A stretch of DNA of 64,000 nucleotides from Ophiura sarsii (Eukaryota > Echinodermata > Ophiuroidea > Amphilepidida > Ophiuridae), in the NCBI GenBank assembly GCA_035610835.1, contig CM069441.1, forward strand, positions 87,865,574 to 87,929,573, in the 5' to 3' direction. Positions 22,398 to 33,589 of the stretch are shown in pieces. Under the pieces are notes generated by a model, which saw nothing but the letters and a program-made list of their open reading frames with translations, ran no database searches and was not told where the DNA came from. A program made the position numbers and the translations under genes. How positions within the stretch are numbered: the first letter of the stretch is position 1; each line of letters opens with the position of its first letter.

Positions 22398-22575
22398 TAA
22401 ATTGAGAGTGCAATCGCTTGAAGGTAATCAGACTTTGTAATCACAAGATATGAATTGAAGAAGTATATTTTTTTCTATTATTTTCTTTATATTTCACCAA
22501 ATATATTGGCCTCCATCTCAAAACTGTGTTTTGCAGACAACATGTCCTTATTGACGTGACTGGTCACATATGATA

Positions 22576-22793
22576 CTGTTAAAGTGAAATGTTCGCACGT
22601 GTAATTTGTTTTCGCGCTTTGCCCATTTTGAACAATTTTGCTTGTTTTTATTCTTGTGAATTTGACCTTCCTTAAATAGACCTACCTATACCAAAGGAAT
22701 AATTATACTTGCATGTTTTAATTTTTTGCATTTGCAGATTTTAGCGCGAAAAGCACGAAAATAAATGAAGTGCGAAAATGTCCACTTTTACAG
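22576..22793. repeat. TA-type MITE at the end of copy 2
   Basis: It has the same element, orientation and junction as 7885-8095. The minus-strand CTG TAA in its right TIR again ends the exon-5 frame at 22788. Confidence 0.75.
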
Positions 22794-23101
22794 AATGTGA
22801 CACACCTTCCAGGCATGGTTTGTTAAGACATCACCAGCAAACACTACGCTGACATACCGGTCATACAGAGTTGGATCGTCAATACGCAAAATAGGTTCCA
22901 AATCAAAACATTCGTCGGGAGGGCTTGGGATAATCCTCCAACTTGTGCTGTCTGTTTTCAAATCCAGTTCCATCGGTGGGATGGCTTGCAAGGTGGTATC
23001 ACCGGTGCACTTTTTGTTTCCGATTACTTGTGTCTCGTTGAATACTCTGTAGCAGAATTCGAAGATGCCACCCCTGTCCACATGATGGTGAAACCATAAT
23101 C
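22788..23101 (-). pseudogene. Copy 2 exon 5 (open)
   Basis: The exon is 314 nt, one codon longer than in copy 1 (NKKC instead of NKC). It reads FEFCYRVFNETQVIGNKKC and ends AWKVCHIL-stop inside the MITE. The frame is intact, so the gene is disabled by lesions in exons 1 and 3 only. Confidence 0.75.
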
Positions 23102-24764
23102 CTGTTTGGTGGAAAGATTATATGGAATTATAATCCAAAAATATGAAACCAATAACAAAGACAGGCAGGGCAATTCACATAACTATAAGTGTATTCTATT
23201 TTATTTATAGAAATTAGGTTTATATTATGTAATTGGGTAATAAATAAAAAAATCCCTTTAAAAGGGATAACCCATGCCCAAGATGATTCCATTTATTATA
23301 TAAAAAATAGAATAAATGGAAGCATATTTCATTTTTTAAAGATGAAATTGCTCTTTAGGTTGGTCAAAGTTGGAGGATAAATAGCTATAGCTTATTTTCA
23401 CGGTGTCATTACTCGGTGCGAAAAAAGTTATAGGCCTAAAGGATGCATTGGCCTACATTATATTTAGCTTGATTTCCAGATTAATCCAATTCCGACTCTG
23501 CTTTGGATGTTTAATTCCATGTCTACAACTGAGACGACGCTATTTAAGGTTAAAGTGTATCCATGGCTCTAAAGAAGTTTTAATTACAAACAAAACTACA
23601 TACTGCCAGTTATTCCAAAATTGAAATGAAATAAAAACCTCTTTTTATTATGCCAGCACACAAAATTGTCATTACTGATAATTGATGTTCTTATTCCTCT
23701 TTAAAAACTTATTTCATGATGTAAATTTTTAACTTTTGATTTTGCGCGAACATATTTTGCATTGAAATTATTGAACCAAAATAATAACAATCCATACTGT
23801 GAAAGTGTACTTTCTCAATAACTTTGCTGATGATAGTGAAATAAACCAGCCTCTCCATAATTGAATTAAATTCAGTTACATATATATATTAGATTGGACT
23901 TTTCTTCTCTTTTCTGGAAAACCGTCTGCCATGTTCAGTGTGGAAAAACATAAATCTTTTTCGCAATTGATGCGCATTGTGGTTTGTTATGAGCCAAGAC
24001 AGTATACCTATCGTTCAAGTTTGACCAGATATAACCATTTAAATCTTAATCTTCGGATATTTTCAATAAAATTACTTATTTGGTGAAGAAGGTAGGCCAT
24101 CTATTTAGCAAGTATCAGGGTTAACCATCTCTCTTGGGGATCAATGCCACATGTATTGCTTTTAGAACTTAGAGTTCTCACTAAAAGGATTTGTCTCTTA
24201 CAAATTTTCCTATACCCGACTCTTGCTTGACTAGTCTGGTGGTTATCTACTATCTTGAAGACATGCAGTGGTAGGGTATAATAAAGGAACTCCAAATACA
24301 ATGAAAACTTTAACAATGACAATAATTTAAAAAAAAGGCATACACAAAATTACAAGACGTTATTGTGGCAAAGGCCTAAACTACAGGGACCCGTTCAAGG
24401 ATGCCTTACAATATTCCACTATGACAAAAGACTCTTTCAAAGAATTTGCGTGGCATTTCTTGTAATCTCAATGATAAAACCATATAAATGAACTTCCGTA
24501 ACTTATATTACACAGCGCAATTAAATCAAAGATCGTCCGAAAAGAGACGAATATGAATTTACAATACACTAAGTGTAATGGTCTATTACCCTAGGCAAGT
24601 TACATTATCTTTTATTAGAAGTGAGAATATGTTATTTTTTCACTAAAATCATAACTTTGTCAATATTGACTGTAATTCCTCCATTCAAACATGAAACTAA
24701 ACCAACTTTGGCACTTTCTTTTCATTTTTTGCACTTAAATTGCTGAAATCAACAAAAGGTGCGT
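23102..24764. other. Intron 4 of copy 2, first part
   Basis: The sequence is shared with copy 1 up to about 23245 and then unit-specific AT-rich. No conserved exon, RNA or clear element end was recognised. The minus-strand open frame near 24101-24322 has no recognisable domain and no paralogue. Confidence 0.45.
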
Positions 24765-24772
24765 GTTATTTC

Positions 24773-25772
24773 CAGCGATGGAAATAAGACCCGCCCGCCC
24801 GCCCATAGCGGGTAACTTTCGTGTCGGGCGGGTGAAGTATCTCCCGGGGGGTCAGGGGTCAGAGTGCCCCCCCCCACCCCCAAACGGCTTTGACCGGGAA
24901 GGCCAGCCCAAACTACCGGTCTAAAAAAATCGAAGAGAGGGGAAGAAGAGAGGGAAGAGAGGAAGACAAAAGGGGAAGGAAAGGAAAAAGGGGAAGGAAA
25001 GGGAAAGAAAGGAAAAAGAAGGGGAGAAAGAGAGAAGGAAAAGGGAAAGGGGGAGAAAGGAAAGGGAGAAGAGGAAGATAAAAGGAAGAGAAAATCTAAG
25101 GGATTTACTTAATTCCCATCTAAATGACAACTTTGCACCTTGCCCGGTTTTATGATGGGGAATTTAGTATAAAAATGGCTAATTTTGTCGCGCTACGCGC
25201 GCATTTGTCCAGGAATATCATTATAGAAGCCCGTTTGCAAGAAAAATGTACCTTAATAATGATAAGTTTCGTGTAGATATGTTGTTTAAATTTCGCGCGC
25301 TACGCGCGCATCAACTTTAGGATGCAACGTCATTCGCTGGAATAAACCCCTGGAATAAACAACCCAGCTGCGCAAGTTATTTACTTAAAAGGGTCGAACT
25401 GGTGTCCACCAGGAAAAAAAATCCTTTGCTCCCCCTGGAAAATATCCCAGATACGCCACTGGTAATTTCATCTCTCAGATGACTGCCATGACGATAGAGG
25501 AGATCAGGTTGATAGGAGATTAAAGAGAGTATTGGATTGATGAACATGATGAATACGAGGAGCTGTTCCGGGCTAGGGTTACAGTGGAACATCGTACAAT
25601 AAAGACAAAAACATGTAATTGTATCATCATTTAAGAGTAGTCTTGCTCTTAATTGTTTGCTGCAAAATATTAAGGAAAAATCTTGGGCTGGTGGAATTTT
25701 TGCCGGGCAGGTACATTCTGTGAGTTACCTGCCCGACTGGCTGGTTGAAAAAAATCTGAAGTTCCATCACTG
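24773..25772. mobile_element. hAT-like element with nested insertion
   Basis: The ends are CAGCGATGGAAATAAGACCC and GAAGTTCCATCACTG. The 8-bp duplication GTTATTTC is at 24765-24772 and 25773-25780. A second element is nested inside: its right end ATACGCCACTG is at about 25451-25462, and it carries a purine tract (GGGAAGGAAAGG type) at 24930-25095. No transposase is present. The host element shares the CCCATAGCGGGTAACT motif with those at 28581 and 40680. Confidence 0.8.
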
Positions 25773-26134
25773 GTTATTTCATACACAAATATGTTTTCAC
25801 TCACATGAGAGGACTCAATTGAAGTCACATCAATTGTATTACTTGCAGAAGGATTTTCTTAAAGACCCAGGCCTCGTTTGACCATATTATGCCTTTCATT
25901 GTACTGTGATGTCAATGTGAACCAGTAGACACTAGTGGCAGAAATCAGTGGGTCATGTGATGAAAATGATGCATGCTGGTGTTGCTCAAGAAATTTTCTT
26001 TGCCCTTATCTTCCTTAGACCACCCTCAGCCTCCTGAGTGAAAACCAAACTAATACCCCATGCTACCCCATGCTTGAAAGCATGGGGGAAAAGCTGTTCT
26101 CGTTGAGTATAACTAAATCCTGGTATTTAACTTG
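25773..26134. other. Intron 4 of copy 2, unclassified stretch
   Basis: No conserved exon or element end was recognised. A short near-repeat CCCCATGCTACCCCATGCTT occurs at 26056. Confidence 0.4.
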
Positions 26135-26350
26135 ATCATATAACTTAAAGCTGAGACTAAAATTGTCGCTGTCGTTCTATGGATCATGGCTGATTCTTTG
26201 TGATACTATTGATGATGGAGCGCCACCGTTGTCTATTTTGTGACATATGCTGCGCAGAGATAAGAGATAGACCAGTTGCTTCTTTAATGCCGACAGTCCA
26301 ACAGCTTTGGTCTGCCACGTTTACGTCTTCCTTCGATAGCTCCTTGTATT
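26135..26350 (-). mobile_element. LINE ORF2 C-terminal remnant in copy 2
   Basis: It is orthologous to 8590-8832 (GACAGTCCAACAGCTTTGGT, CCACGTTTACGTCTTCC). It is truncated, passing directly into the shared intron near 26352 and lacking part B. Confidence 0.55.
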
Positions 26351-26608
26351 ATATAAAGTTGTTGAGGAATATCCCCTCTTTAATTCAAGATATTGCACGC
26401 TAGGAATTATGGTTGATTATTGAGGAAGTTGCAATCCCAATTGTAAGGTTAAGTCTGATTTTCATTTTCACATTTTTCTTTTCAACACGAAGAGAGTATA
26501 ACAGGTAAAACGTGTGTGCCATATTGATCAACCTTAACAATGTGGTCGGTCGACTATCCAACAACCTGGGCATCAACCGCAGTGAATTAGTATTATTACA
26601 CCTCATAA

Positions 26609-26752
26609 ATATTCATGAACTAATCATGGCAATTCATTGGCCAATCACAAGTACTATTGCCCTAGGGAAATAGTTTTGACTATTTCCCTACAACCTCATC
26701 CCCATAGTCACAGTGAGGTGTAATAAAACAAATACTACATAGTATGATCGGG
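26609..26752. repeat. Unit-2-specific insertion with hairpins
   Basis: In copy 1 the text runs CACCTCATAAAT/TATGATCGGGG. Here about 144 bp is inserted, holding an AGGGAAATAGTTTTGACTAT plus TTCCCT hairpin and a distal GAGGTGTAATA that mirrors the flanking TATTACACCTC. Confidence 0.6.
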
Positions 26753-26766
26753 GCAATAGGGCACAT

Positions 26767-27021
26767 TATATACCGCATGAAAATATTCTAGCCATCTGAT
26801 GGGTGGATACTACATCAGATAACACAAAATAGTTTGGTCCATTTCATGCTTGACGTCACTTCCCGGTTGTTGTTTTTTTCTTTCAAAAAAGTAATATTGA
26901 CCGGGAATGCCCTGCTTCGTACGATTTTGCCGTAATGGTATGGAGAATCGACTCGCCTGTAAGATTTGTTCATGTTTAATTTGATCAAAATCGTACACAA
27001 AATATTTTCATGCGTTATATA
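26767..27021. repeat. MITE with TATACCGCATGAAAATATT ends
   Basis: The left end TATATACCGCATGAAAATAT is mirrored by ATATTTTCATGCGTTATATA. Copies 1 and 3 lack it (copy 1 reads GGGGCAATAGGGCACACTAT). Confidence 0.65.
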
Positions 27022-27026
27022 AAGCA

Positions 27027-27202
27027 AATATGGACTGCTCTTTATTCGTGAAATGGGTTGAAATATTGTCCCTCAGTGATCTGGAGACCGTATGCCTACT
27101 ATTTTCCTTCAGCCTTTGGCTTCGGGAAAATAGAAGGCTTACGGTCTCCAGATCACCGAGTGACAATAGTTCACCCCATTACCCTCATGAACAGTCCATA
27201 TT
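27027..27202. repeat. ~175-bp near-perfect hairpin
   Basis: Arms of about 75 bp (GGACTGCTCTTTATTCGTGA through GATCTGGAGACCGTATGCCT) are mirrored by AGGCTTACGGTCTCCAGATC and CCTCATGAACAGTCC, with the loop TTCAGCCTTTGGCTTC. It adjoins the preceding MITE and is absent from copy 1. Confidence 0.7.
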
Positions 27203-27473
27203 TGTATACTATTTTACTACCACTACAGTAATCAATAATTTACCCGTCTGAGTCCGCGTGTAGAAAAGCAAAATGCGAAAATGAAAATCGTACTTAACAT
27301 TACATTTGGGATTGTAACTTCCTCAATAAACAACTATTCTTAACGAGCAATATCTCATATTAAAGAGGAGTAATTTCTTGAACACTTTATAATTTAATAT
27401 GTTTATGTCGGAGTTGACTCTTAGAGTTATCAGCACATTTATTACCTGTTCATTACTTATTGTGTTGACTGTA

Positions 27474-28102
27474 CAGCGTGTCCCAAAAACTGGGTTCAAA
27501 AGTTTGCGAGCTTATAACGAAATAAGTAGGAAACATGGATAGTTTATATTTATGGATATCAAACAAAAATACCTGACCTTAATGTGGTAAATTCGGAGAC
27601 CATTCCAATGTAAACTTTTTGAAATACAAAGATTTGAATAGAGCGTGGTCATAACCCATTTGTCCCGATTTAAGGAATAAACCATCCGTGCGTTGCATGA
27701 AACTGTGCGCTATGTGCAGTATTCCCGGCATGGGGTTTATTCTGCGAAGGAACTTAACAATAACTCGGAATATAACAAAGAACATTTTGTTTTATTGTTT
27801 ATGTAAATAATGAACTTGTATTATTGCAATATGACCAAGATAATTTTGTTTACTGCCTTAGTCTTCGTAAAGAATGAATGCAAAGGCAAAACTTTGATTA
27901 AGTCACAACAATGCGCAATTGTAACACGTAGACAGGTTCCTTGAAAACTTGGACAAATGGGTTTTGACCACGCTCTATTAAAATCTTTGTATTTCAAAAG
28001 TTTATATTTTGTTTGATATTCTCAAATATGAACTATCCATGTTTCCTACTTTATTAGTTATAAGCTCGCAAACTTTTAAACCCAGTTTTTTGGGACACGC
28101 TG
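27474..28102. repeat. Mariner-type MITE, CAGCGTGTCCCAAAAAC ends
   Basis: TIRs of about 90 bp begin CAGCGTGTCCCAAAAACTGG and end GTTTTTTGGGACACGCTG. TA is at 27472-27473 and 28103-28104. Sub-terminal GTTTGCGAGCTTATAAC and ATCCATGTTTCCTA segments are also inverted. There is no transposase. The ends resemble the CAGGGTGTCCCA termini common in Tc1/mariner elements. Confidence 0.8.
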
Positions 28103-28318
28103 TATATGTAAAGAAGAGAGAATTAGTCATTTGGGTTGGTATAGTTTTCTGAGGTTAAAATAAAGACTCCTGTTTTTGGTTTTTCTTCCTGTTTATATTA
28201 ACATAATGCAAATTATATAAATACCAAAATAAGTGAATGGCATGAGCACTTTTGGTTGGTCCGTTTCATGTTTATGTAATATTTTTTTATCGGGACTACA
28301 ATCAACCTTTGTACTTAC

Positions 28319-28495
28319 GGTATCGAATATATTGTTCTTCAATTGGTTTGGTTTTCAATATATCTGTACATGGTTCATTGTTGTCTATGATACTGCTACC
28401 ATTTGGTATGTATGTTAGAGACCAGGAGTTCTCATCTTGACCTTCGACCTTAAGGGCTGCCTTAACATTATTCTCACTCCAGAAAGTAATGCACC
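28319..28495 (-). pseudogene. Copy 2 exon 4 (open)
   Basis: The exon is 177 nt with intact splice sites and frame: CITFWSENNVKAALKVEGQD, ENSWSLTYIPNGSSIIDNNE, PCTDILKTKPIEEQYIRY. The base differences from copy 1 largely change single residues and do not break the frame. Confidence 0.75.
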
Positions 28496-28580
28496 CTGGA
28501 ATGAATCATAGTAACAACAAATGTTATATTTTAGGCCAAGAAAAAAGGGTCTGTCTCAAATAGCTGCATGCATAAATATG

Positions 28581-28925
28581 CAGGGATGGAAATAAGACCC
28601 GCCCGCCCGCCCATAGCGGTTACTTTCGTGTCGGGCGGGTGAAGATACAAAGGTACCCGTCCGACTGGCGGGTAACATATTTGAGGCTCAAAGTGTAAGT
28701 AACAGTAAGTTCAGGGTAATTTAAAGAGAGTACTGGATTGATGAACATATACGAGGAGATGTTATGGGCTAGGTTACAGTGGAACATCGTACAATAAAGA
28801 CAAAAAATAATTGTTTGCTGCAAAATATTATGAACAAACCTTGGGCTGGTGGAATTTTTGTCGGGCAGGTAAATTCTGTGAGATACCTGCCCAACTGGCT
28901 AGTTGAAAAAAAAGTTCCACCACTG
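28581..28925. mobile_element. hAT-like MITE in intron 3 of copy 2
   Basis: The ends are CAGGGATGGAAATAAGACC and AAAAGTTCCACCACTG. The perfect 8-bp duplication TAAATATG is at 28573-28580 and 28926-28933. Copies 1 (14162) and 3 have the single uninterrupted target. No coding capacity. Confidence 0.88.
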
Positions 28926-29434
28926 TAAATATGTGGAGTCACTATTGACGAATAACCCTATGCGTTGAGTCCAATTATGCTTAAAAAGCATAGGCTAGCA
29001 TAGCTATTTTCCCAAATGTATGGGAGACAGAACTTTTTCATTTTTATTATAATTTGAAATAAGTCCATCCTCTCATCTGCTATTTATTAGTTGCACAAAC
29101 TGATATTTTGCAATAAAACAGTCAACGATTGTCTTTGAGATATGGGCATAAACAGATCATCAAAGTTGTATTGCCTGAAAAAAAAGTATGGCTCATGATA
29201 TTATGAAAATCATACTTTAAAAAATTATTTTTCAAAAAATCTGAAGCTAAGAACTCTTGAAAAAAATCTCATATACCCAGATCACGTACCTAGATAAGAT
29301 CAACTATACTAAGGATGGCCACATTAATAAAAGCAGCAACTTCTTGCCAAGAAATCCACAAACATGGTTGCAGAAATTGTGAAATCTAAAACAATTTGAT
29401 ACTATTTTAATTGAAACTATTGACACAAACCTAC

Positions 29435-30768
29435 CTGACTGTGGCATAGTGCAGCTATAGGGATAATCATCCATTTCATCGGTTGTGCTTGCCACTGTTG
29501 TTGTAGGAGTGTCATTATCTGACCATGCTGACACTGGACTATCATTGGCTGTGTTTGCCACTGTTGTAGTAGGAGTGTCATTATCTGAAACTGGACTATC
29601 ATTGGCTGTGCTTGCCACTGTTGTTGTATGAGTGTCATTATCTGAAACTGGACTATCATTAGATGTGCTTGCCACTGTTGTAGTAGGAGTGTCATTATCT
29701 GACACTGGACTATCATTGGATGTGCTTGCCACTGTTGTAGTAGGAGTGTCATTATCTGACACTTGACTATCATTGGATGTGCTTGCCACTGTTGTAGTAG
29801 GAGTGTCATTATCTGACACTGGACTATCATTGGATGTGCTTGCCACTGTTGTAGTAGGAGTGTCATTATCTGACACTGGACTATCATTGGATGTGTTTGC
29901 CACTGTTGTAGTAGGAGTGTCATTATCTGACACTGGACTATCATTGGATGTGCTTGCCACTGTTGTAGTAGGAGTGTCATTATCTGACACTGGACTATCA
30001 TTGGATGTGCTTGCCACTGTTGTAGTAGGAGTGTCATTATCTGACACTGGACTATCATTGGATGTGCTTGCCACTGTTGTAGTAGGAGTGTCATTATCTG
30101 ACACTGGACTATCATTGGATGTGCTTGCCACTGTTGTAGTAGGAGTGTCATTATCTGACACTGGACTATCATTGGATGTGCTTGCCACTGTTGTAGTAGG
30201 AGTGTCATTATCTGACACTGGACTATCATTGGATGTGTTTGCCACTGTTGTAGTAGGAGTGTCATTATCTGACACTGGACTATCATTGGATGTGCTTGCC
30301 ACTGTTGTAGTAGGAGTGTCATTATCTGACACTGGACTATCATTGGATGTGTTTGCCACTGTTGTAGTAGGAGTGTCATTATCTGACACTGGACTATCAT
30401 TGGATGTGCTTGCCACTGTTGTAGAAGGAGTGTCATTATCTGACACTGGACTATCATTGGATGTGCTTGCCACTGTTGTAGTAGGAGTGTCATTATCTGA
30501 CACTGGACTATCATTGGATGTGCTTGCCACTGTTGTAGTAGGAGTGTCATTATCTGACACTGGACTATCATTGGATGTGCTTGCCACTGTTGTAGTAGGA
30601 GTGTCATTATCTGACACTGGACTATCATTGGATGTGCTTGCCACTGTTGTAGTAGGATTGTCATTATCTGACACTGGACTATCATTGGATGTGCTTGCCA
30701 CTGTTGTAGTAGGAGTGTCATTATCTGACACTGGACTATCATTGAGCTACAGAATCTTCAGGTAGATC
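29435..30768 (-). pseudogene. Copy 2 exon 3 (expanded mucin-like stalk, early frameshift)
   Basis: The acceptor AACATCAAAG and donor CAG/GTAGG match those of copy 1. Reading from the acceptor gives DLPEDSVAQ followed by a stop, because CAATGTAGTCC of copy 1 is CAATGATAGTCC here. Beyond the extra base the correct frame is open for 22 units of the SDNDTPTTTVASTSNDSPV type and ends TDEMDDYPYSCTMPQS. If translated, the stalk would be Ser/Thr/Asp-rich with Pro, a candidate for O-glycosylation. Confidence 0.75.
29473..30745. repeat. 57-bp coding minisatellite (~21-22 units)
   Basis: The unit encodes SDNDTPTTTVASTSNDSPV and is repeated about 21 times, with very few substitutions across the central units (Asn for Ser in four units, single changes elsewhere). 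The most exon-3'-proximal units (29480-29650) are the most diverged and resemble the single units of copies 1 and 3. Because 57 is divisible by three, other frames on both strands also stay open; these are not genes. Confidence 0.95.
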
Positions 30769-30850
30769 CTTTGATGTTAAAAGAGATAAATATCGTCCTT
30801 TTATTTAGATATTAACAAATACTAATAATAGTCCCATAGTTTTCTAAATT
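30769..30850. other. Start of intron 2 of copy 2
   Basis: The sequence is shared with 61440-61470 and 63040-63085 of unit 3. It runs directly into the 9.4-kb insertion. Confidence 0.6.
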
Positions 30851-30916
30851 TGGGCTATTCCATTTATTAATGGTACACCCCCTATAGAAGGCAAGCATTT
30901 TTTTACTGAAAATTTT

Positions 30917-31277
30917 GGGAATTCCCACTGCAAAATTGTGTTGCCTTCTATAGGGGTGTGACCAAAACTGCTTCAAAAATTGGGAATTCCCAGGTTGTTT
31001 TTTGTATTTAAAATTGGGAATTCCCATGCCTTCTATAGGGGTGTGAGGCATGCATTTTATTTTTTGGGAATTCCCAGGTTCCTTTTTGTTTTTAAAATTG
31101 GGAATTCCCATGCCTTCTATAGGGATGTGAGGCATGCAATTTATTTTTTGGGAATTCCCAGGTTCCTTTTTGTTTTTAAAATTGGGAATTCCCATGCTTT
31201 CTATAGGGATGTGAGGCATGCAATTTATTTTTTGGGAATTCCCAGGCTGCTTTTTGTTTTAAAAATTGGGAATTCCC
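30917..31277. repeat. 84-bp tandem repeat with nine GGGAATTCCC palindromes
   Basis: Perfect GGGAATTCCC sites start at 30917, 30982, 31016, 31066, 31100, 31150, 31184, 31234 and 31268. From 30982 onward they alternate 34 and 50 bp, giving an exact 84-bp period. Each repeat also carries GCCTTCTATAGGG. The palindrome fits the consensus of NF-kappaB/Rel sites; whether it is bound is unknown. Confidence 0.9.
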
Positions 31278-31494
31278 ATGCCTTCTATAGGGGTGTTGTA
31301 CTTTTTGGGTGTTGGGGGGGTGGGGAGGGGGTGGGGAGGGGGGAGGGGAGGGGAACATAGTGCAGAGTTGAGAGGGTGGGGCTTACACATTGAAGTGGCA
31401 AGGATGTGTGGACGGGACTCGGGGTAAATTGGTGAGGAACTTTAAGGCAAAACCACGGTGTAATTTGGTGAGGATAGTGCAAATCAGTGAGTGT

Positions 31495-32293
31495 GTGGGG
31501 TGCGTTTGTTAACTTATTTCTCCATTAGTTTTGATCAAAGTGGCGCCTAATTTGCATGTAAGATAGAGGAAATAACGGGACGTGTGATTTTAAGTATATT
31601 CCAGTGAAATTGGTCAACAATTGGCTCCAAAAAAACGGAATAAAACCTCTCGAATTTTGCTCACAAATGCCACTAGAAGTGCACGATTTTGTGCGTTGCG
31701 CGTACTATCGCGTAATCATATACCGTGTGGTAACGCGTCGCGTACATGTTTGTGGAAGGGCTCACTGCCGCGGCATTACGCACTCCTACACATGGCACAT
31801 AAGCCACACGGGAAATGGTTATAGGCCTGTTGGTTATGGGTTATGGTGTCATGTCGGGTGGGGGTAAAACCACGGAAATGTTTAGAATAGGCATAGGGTT
31901 ATCATGGTTATAGTGATGTGGTACAAGTAGCGTTTAGTGAGGGTTGATAGAGCAACCTGATCTCTTTACTTTAAATTGGCATGCCAAACAATCCAAGGGA
32001 CCGAGGGTTAATGAAGTAGCCACAGGAAATGGTTTAGGAGGGTTATGATTATAAATCAATCTGGTTGGTGTGAGGGGGGAGGGAGCGGTGTAGGGGATTT
32101 ATGTGGTTCGTGCGGTTTGAGAGGTAGGGGTTAATTAAGTAGCCACAGTAAATGGTTCAGGAGGGTTATGATTATAAATCAAACTGGTTTGAGTGGGTGG
32201 GTGGGTGGGGGGTGTAGGGGGTTTATGTAGTTTCAGAGCCTAGGTAATGTGGCATTACCATCTAGCGGGAACGTGAGGGTACGCCGCTAGTAA
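31495..32293 (-). repeat. Repeat R1, inverted copy
   Basis: The reverse complement follows 1389-2330: it ends at GGGTACGCCGCTAGT (the start of R1) and includes CCATCTAGCGGG, AATGTGGCATTACC, GGGGGTTTATGTAG and AATCCAAGGGACCGAGGGTT. The two copies are in opposite orientation about 30 kb apart. Confidence 0.7.
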
Positions 32294-33520
32294 AAATAGT
32301 AATGACTAATACCGCTACAAATAGCATCGGCATAAAATAATATATTTAAAAACCTTGTTTTTTACGTTCAAGAGCGTGGTATAAAGGGAAAACCAATTCA
32401 ACCTTGTTCATAGTTCTCCAATAATGCCTACATGATATTTGGCATATTTATTTATAAAACAGCCAACAAACAAGCAAAATACCAAATTCACAAAGATTCC
32501 CATCTCCAGTATATATAGAATAACAGTGATACTATTCGTTATACGGTATGTTACATAATATTGCTATCTTCAGTAGATAGCAAACAAATGGAATGGATAA
32601 CATGCTTTCTTCAGTATAACATGATCGCAATGTTATCTATAGATAAAATGGCTACTGTAATATTAGTGTAAAATAATTCAAATCTTAACCTAAATCAACC
32701 CATGCATCAAGCTTAAAACTGGTTAGTTCGTGCAGACACATACCTGATTCATATGGAACCAAAACAACTGAAACTTTAGTGCAAACCTTAAGGATGGTTA
32801 ATACAAATTAAACAAAAGCTCTGGATTCCATTAAAAATATGATAGCTATGTGGTAAAATCGTTCTCTGACTGTGGTGGAGACCAGTGGCGTAGCATAATA
32901 GGGGCACGGTGGGCATGATTTCGGTGGGGAAAAAAAGAAAGGGGAAGGGGGAAAAAAGGGAAGGAAGAAAAGAAAAAGGGGAAGGGAAGAGGAAAAGAAA
33001 GGGGAAGGAAGAAAAGAGAAAGGAAGAGGAAAGAAAGTCCCCAAAAAATAAATGTTTATCATCAGTGGTTAGTTCGGATCGGGAATCGTTAGGCGCAGCC
33101 GGGGGTGGGGGGTCAGATGATAGTGCGGCGGCCGCGCAAAATCATAGTTGCAAGACCATTGGTATCTTTTAAACACATCGTTAACACGAAAATGCGTCCC
33201 GGGATCCGCCGCGGTATTTCTTAAAGCCGTATATTGGCAATTATATTTAATCAGTGCCATATTTCAGAGAAATAACCCGATTTGTTTTCAAGATTAGATA
33301 AAATTCCAATGTTTAATTGAACAACATAATTTGTGACAAAAAGAAAAAGAGGGGAAGGGGAGAGAGACGGAGAGAGAGCATGGGTATTTGCCAGAAGTAA
33401 AAGGTCTACCGTTTACATGTCACAGTTGGCAAAATAACACGGCTATTGCCGTGTCGCAAAAAATAGGTCCAAAATAAGCTAAAAATCATGTTTTAGTGGA
33501 CTAATTTCAAAAGTATACAT
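32294..33520. other. Interior of composite insertion, no gene
   Basis: A left end of the CAGTGGCGTAGC hAT type is at about 32884, followed by a GGGGAAGGGGGAAAAAAGGG purine tract to 33040. The lysine/arginine-rich and serine/proline-rich open frames over this tract are composition artefacts. The rest is unassigned. Confidence 0.5.
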
Positions 33521-33589
33521 CAGATCGCACCAAATGGGTTTGCAAATTGAAACAAATTTTCATAACAGTTTCCAGTGGAGACTGTCGTT

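Noticed and set aside
7527..22413. Conserved 72-codon minus-strand frame at 7527-7745 and 22195-22413
   Set aside because: It coincides exactly with the CTGTAAAACC MITE and its flanks. Conservation comes from duplication of the MITE, and the frame has no splice or start context.
24890..25130. Arg/Lys/Glu-rich and Phe/Ser/Leu-rich frames over purine tracts (also 32808-33172, 41146-41589, 58581-58877)
   Set aside because: These are produced by GGGGAAA-type low-complexity tracts within hAT-like elements; no conservation or splice context.
29417..30742. Second minus-strand 441-codon frame (MIVQCQIMTLLLQQWQAHP repeats)
   Set aside because: Same minisatellite in a shifted frame. It enters from no splice site in phase, and the corresponding residues are not kept at the exon ends in copies 1 and 3.
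29473..30745. CRISPR-like array
   Set aside because: Units are contiguous with no unique spacers and encode a conserved peptide in a eukaryotic exon. The same applies to the 84/85-bp and 60-bp arrays.
29773..30765. Plus-strand 330-codon open frame of LATVVVGVSLSDTGLSLDV repeats
   Set aside because: It is the antisense of the stalk minisatellite. A 57-bp unit without stops keeps several frames open. The minus-strand frame joins conserved splice sites and flanking exon sequence; this one does not.
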